Below are positions 1 to 5,222 of a DNA stretch of 5,222 bases, piece by piece. The DNA is taken from assembly GCA_012031955.1 (NCBI GenBank), contig JAAURZ010000226.1:1-5222 (forward strand). The letters run 5' to 3'. This stretch comes from Bacteroidia bacterium. GTDB lineage: Bacteria; Bacteroidota; Bacteroidia; Cytophagales; Cyclobacteriaceae. Made by a program: the position numbers and the translations under genes. Below the pieces are notes generated by a model. It searched no databases. It had not been told where the DNA came from and worked only from the letters and a program-made list of their open reading frames with translations. How positions within the stretch are numbered: position 1 is the stretch's first letter; each line of letters opens with the position of its first letter.

Positions 1-984
1 ACGTATGTGCTGCATGTAGTCCTTCCGACTGGCAGGCCCGAACTGTCGATTGAAATGCCTCAACTTTACAACAGTTACCACCTGTGGGCGGACGCAAAGT
101 TGATTGCCAGCAATGGCAACGTAGGCAGCAACAGCGCAAACACCAAACCATACTGGTTGCCTCAAACCGTTGGCCTGCCCGCTACCGGCGACACAGTGCT
201 GCTCACACTGCAAGTGGCCAACTATCACCATCACACAGGCGGCATCCGTGAGCCGATCTTGATAGGTGACACAGACGCGCTGCGAACAAAGCGCTCGTGG
301 GAGTTGGGTACGAGCCTGGCGCAGGCCTGCCTGTTGCTGATGGAAGGGCTTGCCTTCATCGTGCTGTTTCTGCAGGAGCGCAAGAAACGGATGATGCTCT
401 ACTTCGGATTGCTATGCGTTACGTGGGCTTTGCGCGCACTCTTCTCCAATCTGTATGTCGGCGTACACCTCATGCCCGGCTTGCCCTGGACACTGGTAGT
501 GAAAACGGAGTATCTTACGTTGTTCTTTGCGATGATATGGTCGCTGTTGCTCGTCTCACAGCTTTTTCCCGCGCTCACTAATAAACTGATCCGGAACATC
601 CTTGTGATTGTTAACCTGGTGTTTGCCACCATTACGCTTGTCACCAACCCGCTCACGTTCACGCAATGGCTCAACGTTTATCTCGCCGTTGTCGCCATCG
701 TCATCATCTACGCCGTGTCTATCATTTTGCGCGCTTTGCTGCACGACCAGCGCGGCGTTTGGCCGCTCATCGCATCGATACTCATGGGCATCGTCATGTT
801 TGCTTACGACCTCGTCGCCTACAAAGGCGTGTTGCCCCTCAACATGCTGGTGCTCAACATCGGCTACATCGCCATTTTCATTTTCCTCACCATCACACTG
901 CTCATACACCTCGAGGTGATCAAAGTGGAATCGTCGTCCACCATGCTTACGTACGACGACATGTATGGTAAGAAGGACAAGTAG
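1..984 (+). CDS. 7TM-DISM receptor-like membrane protein, 5' end outside the window
   Basis: The frame is open from base 1 (first codons ACG TAT) to the TAG at 982-984, giving 327 residues; the GTG at 7-9 is only an internal codon, so the true start lies upstream. Numbering from base 1, residues ~1-100 look like the end of an extracytoplasmic jelly-roll domain: 'HLWADAKLIASNGNVG' (27-42) and 'NYHHHTGGIREPILIGD' (74-90) are typical of the sensor region in front of 7TMR-DISM modules. Seven hydrophobic segments follow at about 103-125, 131-154, 171-190, 197-215, 223-247, 253-273 and 281-303, matching the seven-helix 7TMR-DISM_7TM domain. Only about 24 polar residues follow the last helix, so no kinase, cyclase or DNA-binding output domain is fused. 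By family knowledge these proteins are inner-membrane sensors, perhaps for carbohydrate-like ligands; the ligand and partner here are unknown. The stop abuts the stop of the opposite-strand OmpA gene. Confidence 0.85.
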   Translation, partial: TYVLHVVLPTGRPELSIEMPQLYNSYHLWADAKLIASNGNVGSNSANTKPYWLPQTVGLPATGDTVLLTLQVANYHHHTGGIREPILIGDTDALRTKRSWELGTSLAQACLLLMEGLAFIVLFLQERKKRMMLYFGLLCVTWALRALFSNLYVGVHLMPGLPWTLVVKTEYLTLFFAMIWSLLLVSQLFPALTNKLIRNILVIVNLVFATITLVTNPLTFTQWLNVYLAVVAIVIIYAVSIILRALLHDQRGVWPLIASILMGIVMFAYDLVAYKGVLPLNMLVLNIGYIAIFIFLTITLLIHLEVIKVESSSTMLTYDDMYGKKDK

Positions 985-2073
985 TTACCGGGTGAAGGTG
1001 AGCTCCACCCTGCGATTGACCTTGCGGGCGTCTTCGGTGGTATCGTTCACCAGCGGCTTTTGCTTACCATACCCGCGTGTCGCAATCCGGCCTTCAGCCA
1101 CACCCTGCGAGCGAAGGTAGAATGCCACACTATTGGCGCGCTGCCTCGACAGGTTGTTGTTGTAGCCGTCGGAGCCGATGTCGTCGGTGTGTCCGTCGAG
1201 GCGTACCCTCACTTCTGGATTCTCGTGCAAATACCGGACAACGTCGTCGAGTTGGTAGAACGACGATTGCACTAGCTTGTAGCTATTGAATTCAAATTGA
1301 ATGTTGCTGAGCACATAAGTTTTTTCGAGCTCCGCTTTGCTGAACGTGAAGTCGGCAAGCAGGTGCGACGACGTCCATGTTGGCAACAGGCGTACATCGT
1401 CGATGTAGTAATAGGCACTGTACCGGAGCATTTCCTGCTGCAGCGGTCTGAACTTGAAGTGATAGTACGCGGTGTTCTCCGTGGCCGTAAAGTTGCCAAT
1501 GGTGAGGTGTTGTTCGCCGCCATGTGCGCGGTACGTGAACTCAAACAGCTCCCATTCACCCGATGCGCGATCAAATGCGGTGTCTTTCACCAGTTCAAAT
1601 GTTGCGGGCTCCGTCCACGGCTTGTCGTCCGTGTGTTGAATAGCCGTATCGCCTATGAGCACCCCCACCCTGTCGATGGCATACTGCGAGTATGACGACA
1701 GTTTGTATCGGAAACTTACCAGGTAGACAGAATCCCTGAGCAGCGGCTCCAACAGCCGACACTGCAAATACTCGCGGTAGTCGGGCGCACTCATCCACAA
1801 AAAAATACCGACGTAGCCATCGCCTTCGTAAGGAAATGTAGTACCTGCCCAGTTGTGGGGCACATCGGCCTCGCCGTTACTGCAACTGTGATAGTGATCG
1901 GGTGTGCCCTTGCTGGGCGAATGCCAGTCGCTTACGCGGAACATGTAGAGGTCGGTGTTGTACCCACCCGGACAAACTTTGAAGTGTTCAAAGCCCGGAT
2001 TCGGCACCAGGTTTTGCCCATGCAAAACGAGGCTGTGCAGGCAAAGCCACAGCAATAAAAAGTATGTTCGCAT
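985..2073 (-). CDS. OmpA-family outer-membrane/peptidoglycan-binding protein with N-terminal beta-sandwich domain
   Basis: The protein has 362 residues from ATG 2073. A GTG at 2079 would add two residues, but the ATG gives a clean signal peptide (MRTYFLLLWLCLHSLVLHGQ), so I prefer it. After cleavage the mature protein opens 'NLVPNPGFEHF', the hallmark of a galactose-binding-like beta-sandwich that precedes OmpA domains in many Bacteroidota proteins; it spans roughly 20-235 and ends with 'YYYIDDVRLLP'. The OmpA C-terminal domain covers ~253-362: 'IQFEFNS', then 'DGHTDDIG' (293-300), 'LSRQRANSV' (308-316), 'RGYGKQKP' and 'NRRVEL' near the end. These include the conserved Asp and Arg that in the family contact the diaminopimelate of peptidoglycan. 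The expected role is anchoring the outer membrane or a surface protein to the cell wall; what the N-terminal domain binds is unknown. There is no eight-strand OmpA barrel. It is last in a minus-strand cluster, 38 bases after the LysM gene, and has no evident terminator of its own. Confidence 0.92.
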   Translation of the reverse strand: MRTYFLLLWLCLHSLVLHGQNLVPNPGFEHFKVCPGGYNTDLYMFRVSDWHSPSKGTPDHYHSCSNGEADVPHNWAGTTFPYEGDGYVGIFLWMSAPDYREYLQCRLLEPLLRDSVYLVSFRYKLSSYSQYAIDRVGVLIGDTAIQHTDDKPWTEPATFELVKDTAFDRASGEWELFEFTYRAHGGEQHLTIGNFTATENTAYYHFKFRPLQQEMLRYSAYYYIDDVRLLPTWTSSHLLADFTFSKAELEKTYVLSNIQFEFNSYKLVQSSFYQLDDVVRYLHENPEVRVRLDGHTDDIGSDGYNNNLSRQRANSVAFYLRSQGVAEGRIATRGYGKQKPLVNDTTEDARKVNRRVELTFTR

Positions 2074-2111
2074 AGCCACGAGTAGCCAGGCAGTTGTTGA
2101 AACCGGCCGGC

Positions 2112-2813
2112 TTATTTGTAATAGGTGATTTGCACCCTGAACCGCTGGTCTATCGCCCCTAGCCTGTCGTATGCGGATTTTGATATTTTGATGATAAGGC
2201 TGTTGGTAAGTGCCGTGTCGGGCAGCTTGCCCATAACGCGCACAAACACCTCGCGGTTGTTCATCTCGTTTCTGATTTTCAGGATGGTGCCAACCGGCGC
2301 CGTCCTGTGCAGCGCCAGGTATTTCCTGTTGCCCTCGGTGCCTTCGATTAATTCGGCCAGCCCCGACTCCATTACTTCATCGCTGCCTTTTACACTCTCC
2401 GTTATCGTGATGGGCGACGGGTTGCTTTGCGCGGTCGGTGCGCCCTGGACAGGCTGCTGCTGGCTTTGTGTTTGCTGAACAGGCGTGCTCACATTCGTTT
2501 CTTTCGACGTCGCGGGCTGCGTGGAAGTGGTGACAGGCGTTGTTGTTGAATACGCGGGCTGGGTTACAAAGAGCACCTGCCCCACACTCAGTTCATTTCC
2601 TGTGAGCTTGTTCCACGCACGAAGCTGCTCGACAGTGACGCCATAGTCGCGCGCAATTGAATAGAGTGTCTGGCTGGCGGCAACTGTATGCGTTCCCTTG
2701 CGCGCACTTTGGCTGACGCCTGAAACAGACGCGGGCGGGTTGTTCGTTTGAACCGCAGCATTGCTATTTTTTCTGATCACGATCTCCTGCCCCGATGGAA
2801 AGCGATGCGTCAC
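2112..2813 (-). CDS. C-terminal piece of the frameshifted LysM protein (LysM 3, linker, RlpA-like domain)
   Basis: This is the downstream in-frame part. The longest reading starts at a GTG (2813) and gives 233 residues, but its first eight (MTHRFPSG) are out-of-frame translation of LysM 2; there is no signal peptide and no plausible independent start, so it is unlikely to be a separate gene. Residues 42-84 are a complete LysM ('VAASQTLYSIARDYGV', 'WNKLTGNELSVGQVLFVT'). Residues ~86-135 are a low-complexity Ser/Thr/Pro/Gln linker typical of periplasmic or surface proteins. Residues ~140-233 resemble the RlpA-like double-psi beta barrel: 'LALHRTAPVGTILKIRN' corresponds to the family's 'AAHKTLPFGT..RVTN', and 'VFVRVMGKLPD' with 'LIIKISKSAYDRLG' correspond to 'VVRINDRGP' and 'IDLS.AAA..LG'. 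The His is kept, but the Asp of DRGP and the Asp of IDLS are replaced, so lytic transglycosylase activity is doubtful. A binding or structural role is more likely. Confidence 0.7.
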   Translation of the reverse strand: MTHRFPSGQEIVIRKNSNAAVQTNNPPASVSGVSQSARKGTHTVAASQTLYSIARDYGVTVEQLRAWNKLTGNELSVGQVLFVTQPAYSTTTPVTTSTQPATSKETNVSTPVQQTQSQQQPVQGAPTAQSNPSPITITESVKGSDEVMESGLAELIEGTEGNRKYLALHRTAPVGTILKIRNEMNNREVFVRVMGKLPDTALTNSLIIKISKSAYDRLGAIDQRFRVQITYYK

Positions 2814-3171
2814 TCAGGTTGTTCCATTTCCTGACATCGTCTACTGAAACATTGTAGAGTCGCGAGATCGAGTAGAGCGTTTCCTTTTCTGCCACTTTGT
2901 GTACGATGCTGCCGGCAGGCGCGCTCACCGCTTTGGGCTTCACGTAGGGTATCTTGAGTATCTGCCCGATCTCCAAACCAGCCGACGCGGTGGGGTTGTA
3001 CTGGATGATGTCGGCCACCGGCGCGCCATAGCGCCGCGACAAGGCGTACAGTGTTTCCTTTTCGTCGACCTGGTGGATGACGAAAACTTTTCCGTCAATA
3101 ATCTCCTGACGGAGGTAATCTGCTGGCGGGTTAAAAAATGAAAAACCCAGAATCACAAACAATTTTATCAT
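2764..3171 (-). CDS. N-terminal piece of the frameshifted LysM protein (LysM 1 and 2)
   Basis: This is the upstream in-frame part of the broken gene, 135 residues. It starts at ATG 3171, which overlaps the TGA of the preceding DUF4905-like gene (ATGA, 3168-3171), pointing to translational coupling. The start 'MIKLFVILGFSFFNPPADYL' is short and hydrophobic and could be an export signal. LysM 1 (~31-75) shows 'VDEKETLYALSRRYG', an Asn-Pro, and 'GLEIGQILKIP'. LysM 2 (~89 onward) shows 'VAEKETLYSISRLYNVS', 'WNNLSDASLSIG', then loses its last strand because the frame is lost. The final eight residues (AGDRDQKK) are out-of-frame. If translated as it stands, this would be a secreted protein with one and a half LysM repeats. 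Confidence 0.7.
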   Translation of the reverse strand: MIKLFVILGFSFFNPPADYLRQEIIDGKVFVIHQVDEKETLYALSRRYGAPVADIIQYNPTASAGLEIGQILKIPYVKPKAVSAPAGSIVHKVAEKETLYSISRLYNVSVDDVRKWNNLSDASLSIGAGDRDQKK

Positions 3172-3953
3172 ACCAGTTTATAGCTTAAAAGTTCGTTCCC
3201 GTTTTTTACGAAAATTAACCATCCTTCGAGGAGGAAAAAAGTATCGACGGCTATTCCTTTCAGGTTATCGTTGGTTTTTTCGTTCAGCAGCACTTCACCT
3301 GCCGCCGTCAGCACAACCAGGTAGCTGACCAGTTCCTCCTGCTTCACATGCAGCGTAAGCAGAATGAGCCCGCCGTGTTCCAGGTATTCGACGGCCCCCA
3401 CCGGATGCAGTTGCAACCGCGTGCGCGCAAATTCACTCACAGTGCCGAAATACGGCGTTCCCTCCAGGTATTGAAACGGTCTTACCAAGGGTGAAATTTT
3501 ATGAGCACCCACATTGTTCGGCGCTTCGAGGTCTATTTCTTTCCCGGTGCGCGCGTCCAATACAATTTGCACGGTCGAATCAAGTCCGTTTGAACAACGA
3601 AGTGCATCGCCCGCTGCCGAAACGAGACTGCTGGCTTCGCGCTGCCACAATACCGCAGGTGCTGCCAAGTCGATTGCCAGCAGGGCCGTGCGCTCGGGCG
3701 ATTCGTAGCCCTTGAACCGGTGCAGCACCAGTGTAGTCGACGTAACGCCGGCTACCGACACCCACCACGGCTCGGGCACGGGTGCGTTCTGCCACAGCCA
3801 CTCACCTGTTTTGTAGTCGAGCAGATAGAAGCGCACCGCTCGCCGCGCTTCGCTCCGCACTTCGAGCAACAGCCATGGCTTGTCCGGCACCACCCAGGTG
3901 GTCCATATCGTGCCGCTTACCGGCTTTGAAAAGTTAAAATTCACACTGCTCAT
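3168..3953 (-). CDS. DUF4905-like protein of unknown function
   Basis: The protein has 261 residues from ATG 3953, with no signal peptide and no membrane helix, so it is probably cytoplasmic. The sequence is rich in short beta strands with aromatic turns: 'GTIWTTWVVPDKPWLLLEVR' (14-33), 'VRFYLLDYKTGEWLWQNAPV' (40-59), 'EPWWVSVAG' (61-69), 'LLAIDLAAPAVLWQ' (91-104), 'VQIVLDARTGKEIDL' (128-142). Repeated 'D..TG...W' units suggest a beta-propeller-like or other all-beta fold. From memory this arrangement (an early 'G.IW', 'LLLEVR', and 'PWW') resembles DUF4905, a Bacteroidota family with no known function; a profile search is needed to confirm it. It is the first gene of the minus-strand cluster and its TGA overlaps the ATG of the LysM gene by 4 bases, so the two are very likely cotranscribed and coupled. 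No function can be assigned from sequence alone. Confidence 0.8.
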   Translation of the reverse strand: MSSVNFNFSKPVSGTIWTTWVVPDKPWLLLEVRSEARRAVRFYLLDYKTGEWLWQNAPVPEPWWVSVAGVTSTTLVLHRFKGYESPERTALLAIDLAAPAVLWQREASSLVSAAGDALRCSNGLDSTVQIVLDARTGKEIDLEAPNNVGAHKISPLVRPFQYLEGTPYFGTVSEFARTRLQLHPVGAVEYLEHGGLILLTLHVKQEELVSYLVVLTAAGEVLLNEKTNDNLKGIAVDTFFLLEGWLIFVKNGNELLSYKLV

Positions 3954-4025
3954 TCAATCGTTTTCTAACGTATCTTTATGCAAGTTTCAAGAGTATTTGT
4001 TAGATATCCAACCCTGCTCACCCTT
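3954..4025. promoter_or_regulatory. Divergent intergenic spacer between the DUF4905-like and NfeD genes
   Basis: These 72 bases separate the start codons of two divergently read genes, so they must hold the promoters of both unless transcription comes from further away. The stretch is AT-richer than the flanking coding sequence. I see one fair match to a Bacteroidota -7 element reading right (separate entry) and a weaker one reading left, TACGTTAG on the minus strand at 3965-3972. No Shine-Dalgarno sequence precedes either ATG, in line with the phylum. No operator-like inverted repeat is visible. Confidence 0.5.
3971..3978 (+). promoter_or_regulatory. Candidate -7 promoter element for the NfeD gene
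   Basis: TATCTTTA matches the Bacteroidota -7 consensus TAnnTTTG at all fixed positions but the last. It sits 47 bases before the ATG at 4026, leaving a leader of roughly 40 bases, a plausible length. No TTG or TTTG at the usual -33 spacing is evident (the nearest TTTG, 3925-3928, is too far), so this is a weak call. Confidence 0.3.
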
Positions 4026-5222
4026 ATGAAACAGTGCCTTTTGATTGTGTTGATGATCGTTTCTTTCGCCGTTGTTGCCCAGCAGAAAAAGGTGATGATC
4101 ATGGAAATAAAAAATGAGATCGATCCGCGCATAGCACGGTACGTGGGCCTGGCGTTGGACCATGCGCAGGAGACGAAGGCAGACATCGTGATCATAGAAA
4201 TGGATACGTACGGCGGTGTGCTCACCGACGCCAAAGATATTGTAGACCTGATCATGGCATTCAAAGCGCCCGTGTGGGTGTATATTGATTCCGACGCGGC
4301 GTCGGCCGGCGCACTGATATCCATCGCGTGCGACAGCATCTACATGGCGCCCGGGGCCAGCATAGGCGCGGCCACGGTTGTGGTGGGCTCCGGCGAAAAG
4401 GCGCCGGACAAATACCAGTCGTATATGCGATCCATTATGCGCTCGACGGCAGAAGAAAACGGACGCGATCCGCGCATTGCGGAGGCGATGGTGGATGAAC
4501 GGATCGAGATCGACAGTATCACGCAGTCGGGACAGGTTATTACGTTCTCCACGTCGGAGGCGATACAGCACGGCTACTGCGAAGGCAAAGTGGAGTCGGT
4601 GGAAGAAATTCTTGCAAAGAACAAAATCGAAAACTACACCATCGACAGGTTCGCAATCGGCACTTCGGAAAAAATCATCGCATTCTTTCTCAACCCGTTC
4701 ATCAGCGGTATACTGATCCTTGTTATCATCGGCGGCCTGTATTTTGAATTGCAAACACCCGGTGTCGGCTTTCCCGGCGCCGCCGCATTGATAGCGCTGG
4801 TGCTCTACCTCGTGCCCTATTACCTCAACGGCCTGGCAGCAAACTGGGAAGTGATTACGCTGTTTCTGGGTGTCACCCTGCTGGCGTTGGAACTATTTGT
4901 CATTCCGGGGTTCGGCGTGGCAGGCATCTCCGGCATTGCACTTATAGTCGGCTCGCTGATCCTGATCATGCTCGACAACGATTTTTTCGATTTCGGTCTT
5001 GTCCCGATGCGAAGCATACTTTACGCCACGGCCGCTACTGTCGGAGGTGTTGTAGGCGGCTTTGCCCTCCTTTTCATCGGCGGCAGCCGCATTACCAAAT
5101 CGGATGCCTTCAAGCGTGTAGCGCTTATGGAGACGCAAGACCGCGCCCAGGGCTATACGTCAAGTTCTCTTAAAGAATCGATGAAGGGTAAACAGGGAAC
5201 TTCTTACACGGTGCTCCGGCCA
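4026..5222 (+). CDS. NfeD-family membrane-bound ClpP-class serine protease, 3' end outside the window
   Basis: The frame is open from ATG 4026 through the last base: 399 codons with no stop, so the C-terminus is missing. Residues 1-18 form a signal peptide (MKQCLLIVLMIVSFAVVA|QQ). The ClpP/crotonase-like protease domain spans ~22-200: 'VIIEMDTYGG' (55-64) forms the oxyanion region, 'DAASAGALISIACD' (90-103) carries the probable nucleophile Ser93, and 'MAPGASIGAA' (107-116) follows. Lys129, 18 residues before the Gly-Arg of 'EENGR', aligns by spacing with the catalytic Lys of archaeal NfeD proteases, so the Ser-Lys dyad appears intact (inference). About five membrane helices follow (~225-242, 249-266, 276-293, 297-316, 331-352), with two NfeD turns, 'ELQTPGVGFPG' and 'ELFVIPGFGVAG'. 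At the edge 'GKQGTSYTVLRP' is the start of the C-terminal NfeD OB-fold domain. The family cleaves membrane proteins and is often paired with a stomatin/flotillin-like protein. An in-frame ATG at 3978 would add 16 residues and spoil the signal peptide. Confidence 0.93.
   Translation, partial: MKQCLLIVLMIVSFAVVAQQKKVMIMEIKNEIDPRIARYVGLALDHAQETKADIVIIEMDTYGGVLTDAKDIVDLIMAFKAPVWVYIDSDAASAGALISIACDSIYMAPGASIGAATVVVGSGEKAPDKYQSYMRSIMRSTAEENGRDPRIAEAMVDERIEIDSITQSGQVITFSTSEAIQHGYCEGKVESVEEILAKNKIENYTIDRFAIGTSEKIIAFFLNPFISGILILVIIGGLYFELQTPGVGFPGAAALIALVLYLVPYYLNGLAANWEVITLFLGVTLLALELFVIPGFGVAGISGIALIVGSLILIMLDNDFFDFGLVPMRSILYATAATVGGVVGGFALLFIGGSRITKSDAFKRVALMETQDRAQGYTSSSLKESMKGKQGTSYTVLRP

Larger units (their letters stand above)
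2112..3171 (-). pseudogene. LysM repeat protein with RlpA-like C-terminus, interrupted by a one-base frameshift
   Basis: Two overlapping minus-strand frames form one gene. The first, from ATG 3171, reads through '...DASLSIG' and then goes off into 'AGDRDQKK' and a TAG at 2764-2766. The +1 frame continues exactly where the LysM repeat should: 'QEIVIRKNSN...' to the TAA at 2112-2114. One surplus base in the run GGGG (plus-strand CCCC, 2790-2793) explains this: dropping it gives 'SLSIGQEIVIRK', a textbook LysM ending. The 1060-base span is 353 codons plus one base, so the restored product has 352 residues: signal peptide-like start (1-17), LysM 1 (~31-75), LysM 2 (~89-133), LysM 3 (~161-203), a Ser/Thr/Pro/Gln-rich linker (~205-254), and a double-psi-beta-barrel-like end (~259-352). 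It is probably exported and binds peptidoglycan. Both halves retain good coding character, so decay is recent, or the extra base is a sequencing or assembly error. Confidence 0.85.

Noticed and set aside
556..909. 117-codon minus-strand ORF, very acidic and His-rich, opposite the 7TM gene
   Set aside because: It is the antisense reading of hydrophobic helix codons, which routinely yields Asp/Glu/Asn/His-rich shadows.
988..1012. Possible hairpin GGTG...CACC just past the convergent stops
   Set aside because: The stem is only about 4 bases with imperfect centre, lacks a T-run, and lies in the conserved end of the OmpA coding region.
1297..1695. 132-codon plus-strand ORF opposite the OmpA gene
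   Set aside because: Shadow of a well-supported OmpA-family coding region; no domain-like sequence.
2101..2111. CCGGCCGG palindrome (2103-2110) as a terminator or operator
   Set aside because: An eight-base palindrome with no loop and no T-run is too short to support a terminator, and one copy is no evidence for an operator.
2125..2478. 117-codon plus-strand ORF opposite the LysM C-terminal half
   Set aside because: The minus-strand frame has LysM and RlpA-like features; the plus-strand reading has none.
3965..4339. 124-codon minus-strand ORF near the start of NfeD
   Set aside because: It lies in another frame across the NfeD coding region and the divergent spacer; no recognisable motifs.
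3987..4754. 255-codon minus-strand ORF opposite the NfeD gene
   Set aside because: Its translation is His/Arg/Asp-rich without domain features, and the opposite strand encodes a clear protease with signal peptide, catalytic motifs and membrane helices.

Overview
The window looks like a chromosomal segment from a member of the Bacteroidota, probably a fairly GC-rich environmental lineage of the Cytophagales or Chitinophagales type. This rests on gene content: an OmpA-family lipoprotein-like or secreted protein opening with the 'LVPNPGFE' domain, a DUF4905-like protein, a 7TM-DISM membrane protein, and a LysM protein with a degenerate RlpA-like end. Starts also lack obvious Shine-Dalgarno sequences, as is usual in that phylum. 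The genus is not resolved. I see no RNA genes, mobile elements, CRISPR arrays or phage genes.

Layout. Bases 1-984 (+) hold the 3' part of a 7TM-DISM receptor-like membrane protein whose start lies before the window. It meets, stop codon to stop codon with no base between, a minus-strand cluster read leftward from about 3953: a DUF4905-like protein (3168-3953), a LysM/double-psi-barrel cell-wall protein (2112-3171), and an OmpA-family protein (985-2073). The first two overlap by 4 bases (ATGA), and 38 bases separate the LysM gene from the OmpA gene, so the three are probably one operon. A 72-base divergent spacer (3954-4025) then leads to a plus-strand NfeD/ClpP-class membrane serine protease (4026 onward) that runs off the right edge with no stop. 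It has no closed reading frame in the window and is easily missed, particularly because a long spurious ORF lies opposite it.

The main anomaly is in the LysM gene. Its reading frame is broken by one extra base in a run of four G (plus-strand CCCC at 2790-2793), inside the second LysM repeat. Removing one base gives a seamless 352-residue protein with three LysM repeats, a Ser/Thr/Pro/Gln linker and an RlpA-like fold. It is either a sequencing or assembly error, a recent pseudogene, or (less likely) a frameshifting gene.

Functionally the window is about the cell envelope: a membrane sensor-like protein, two proteins expected to contact peptidoglycan (OmpA-like and LysM), and a membrane protease of the NfeD family implicated in membrane quality control. 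I found no convincing evidence of a new multi-gene system. The most worthwhile leads are the frameshifted LysM/RlpA-like protein with its apparently lost acidic residues, and its coupling to a gene of unknown function.
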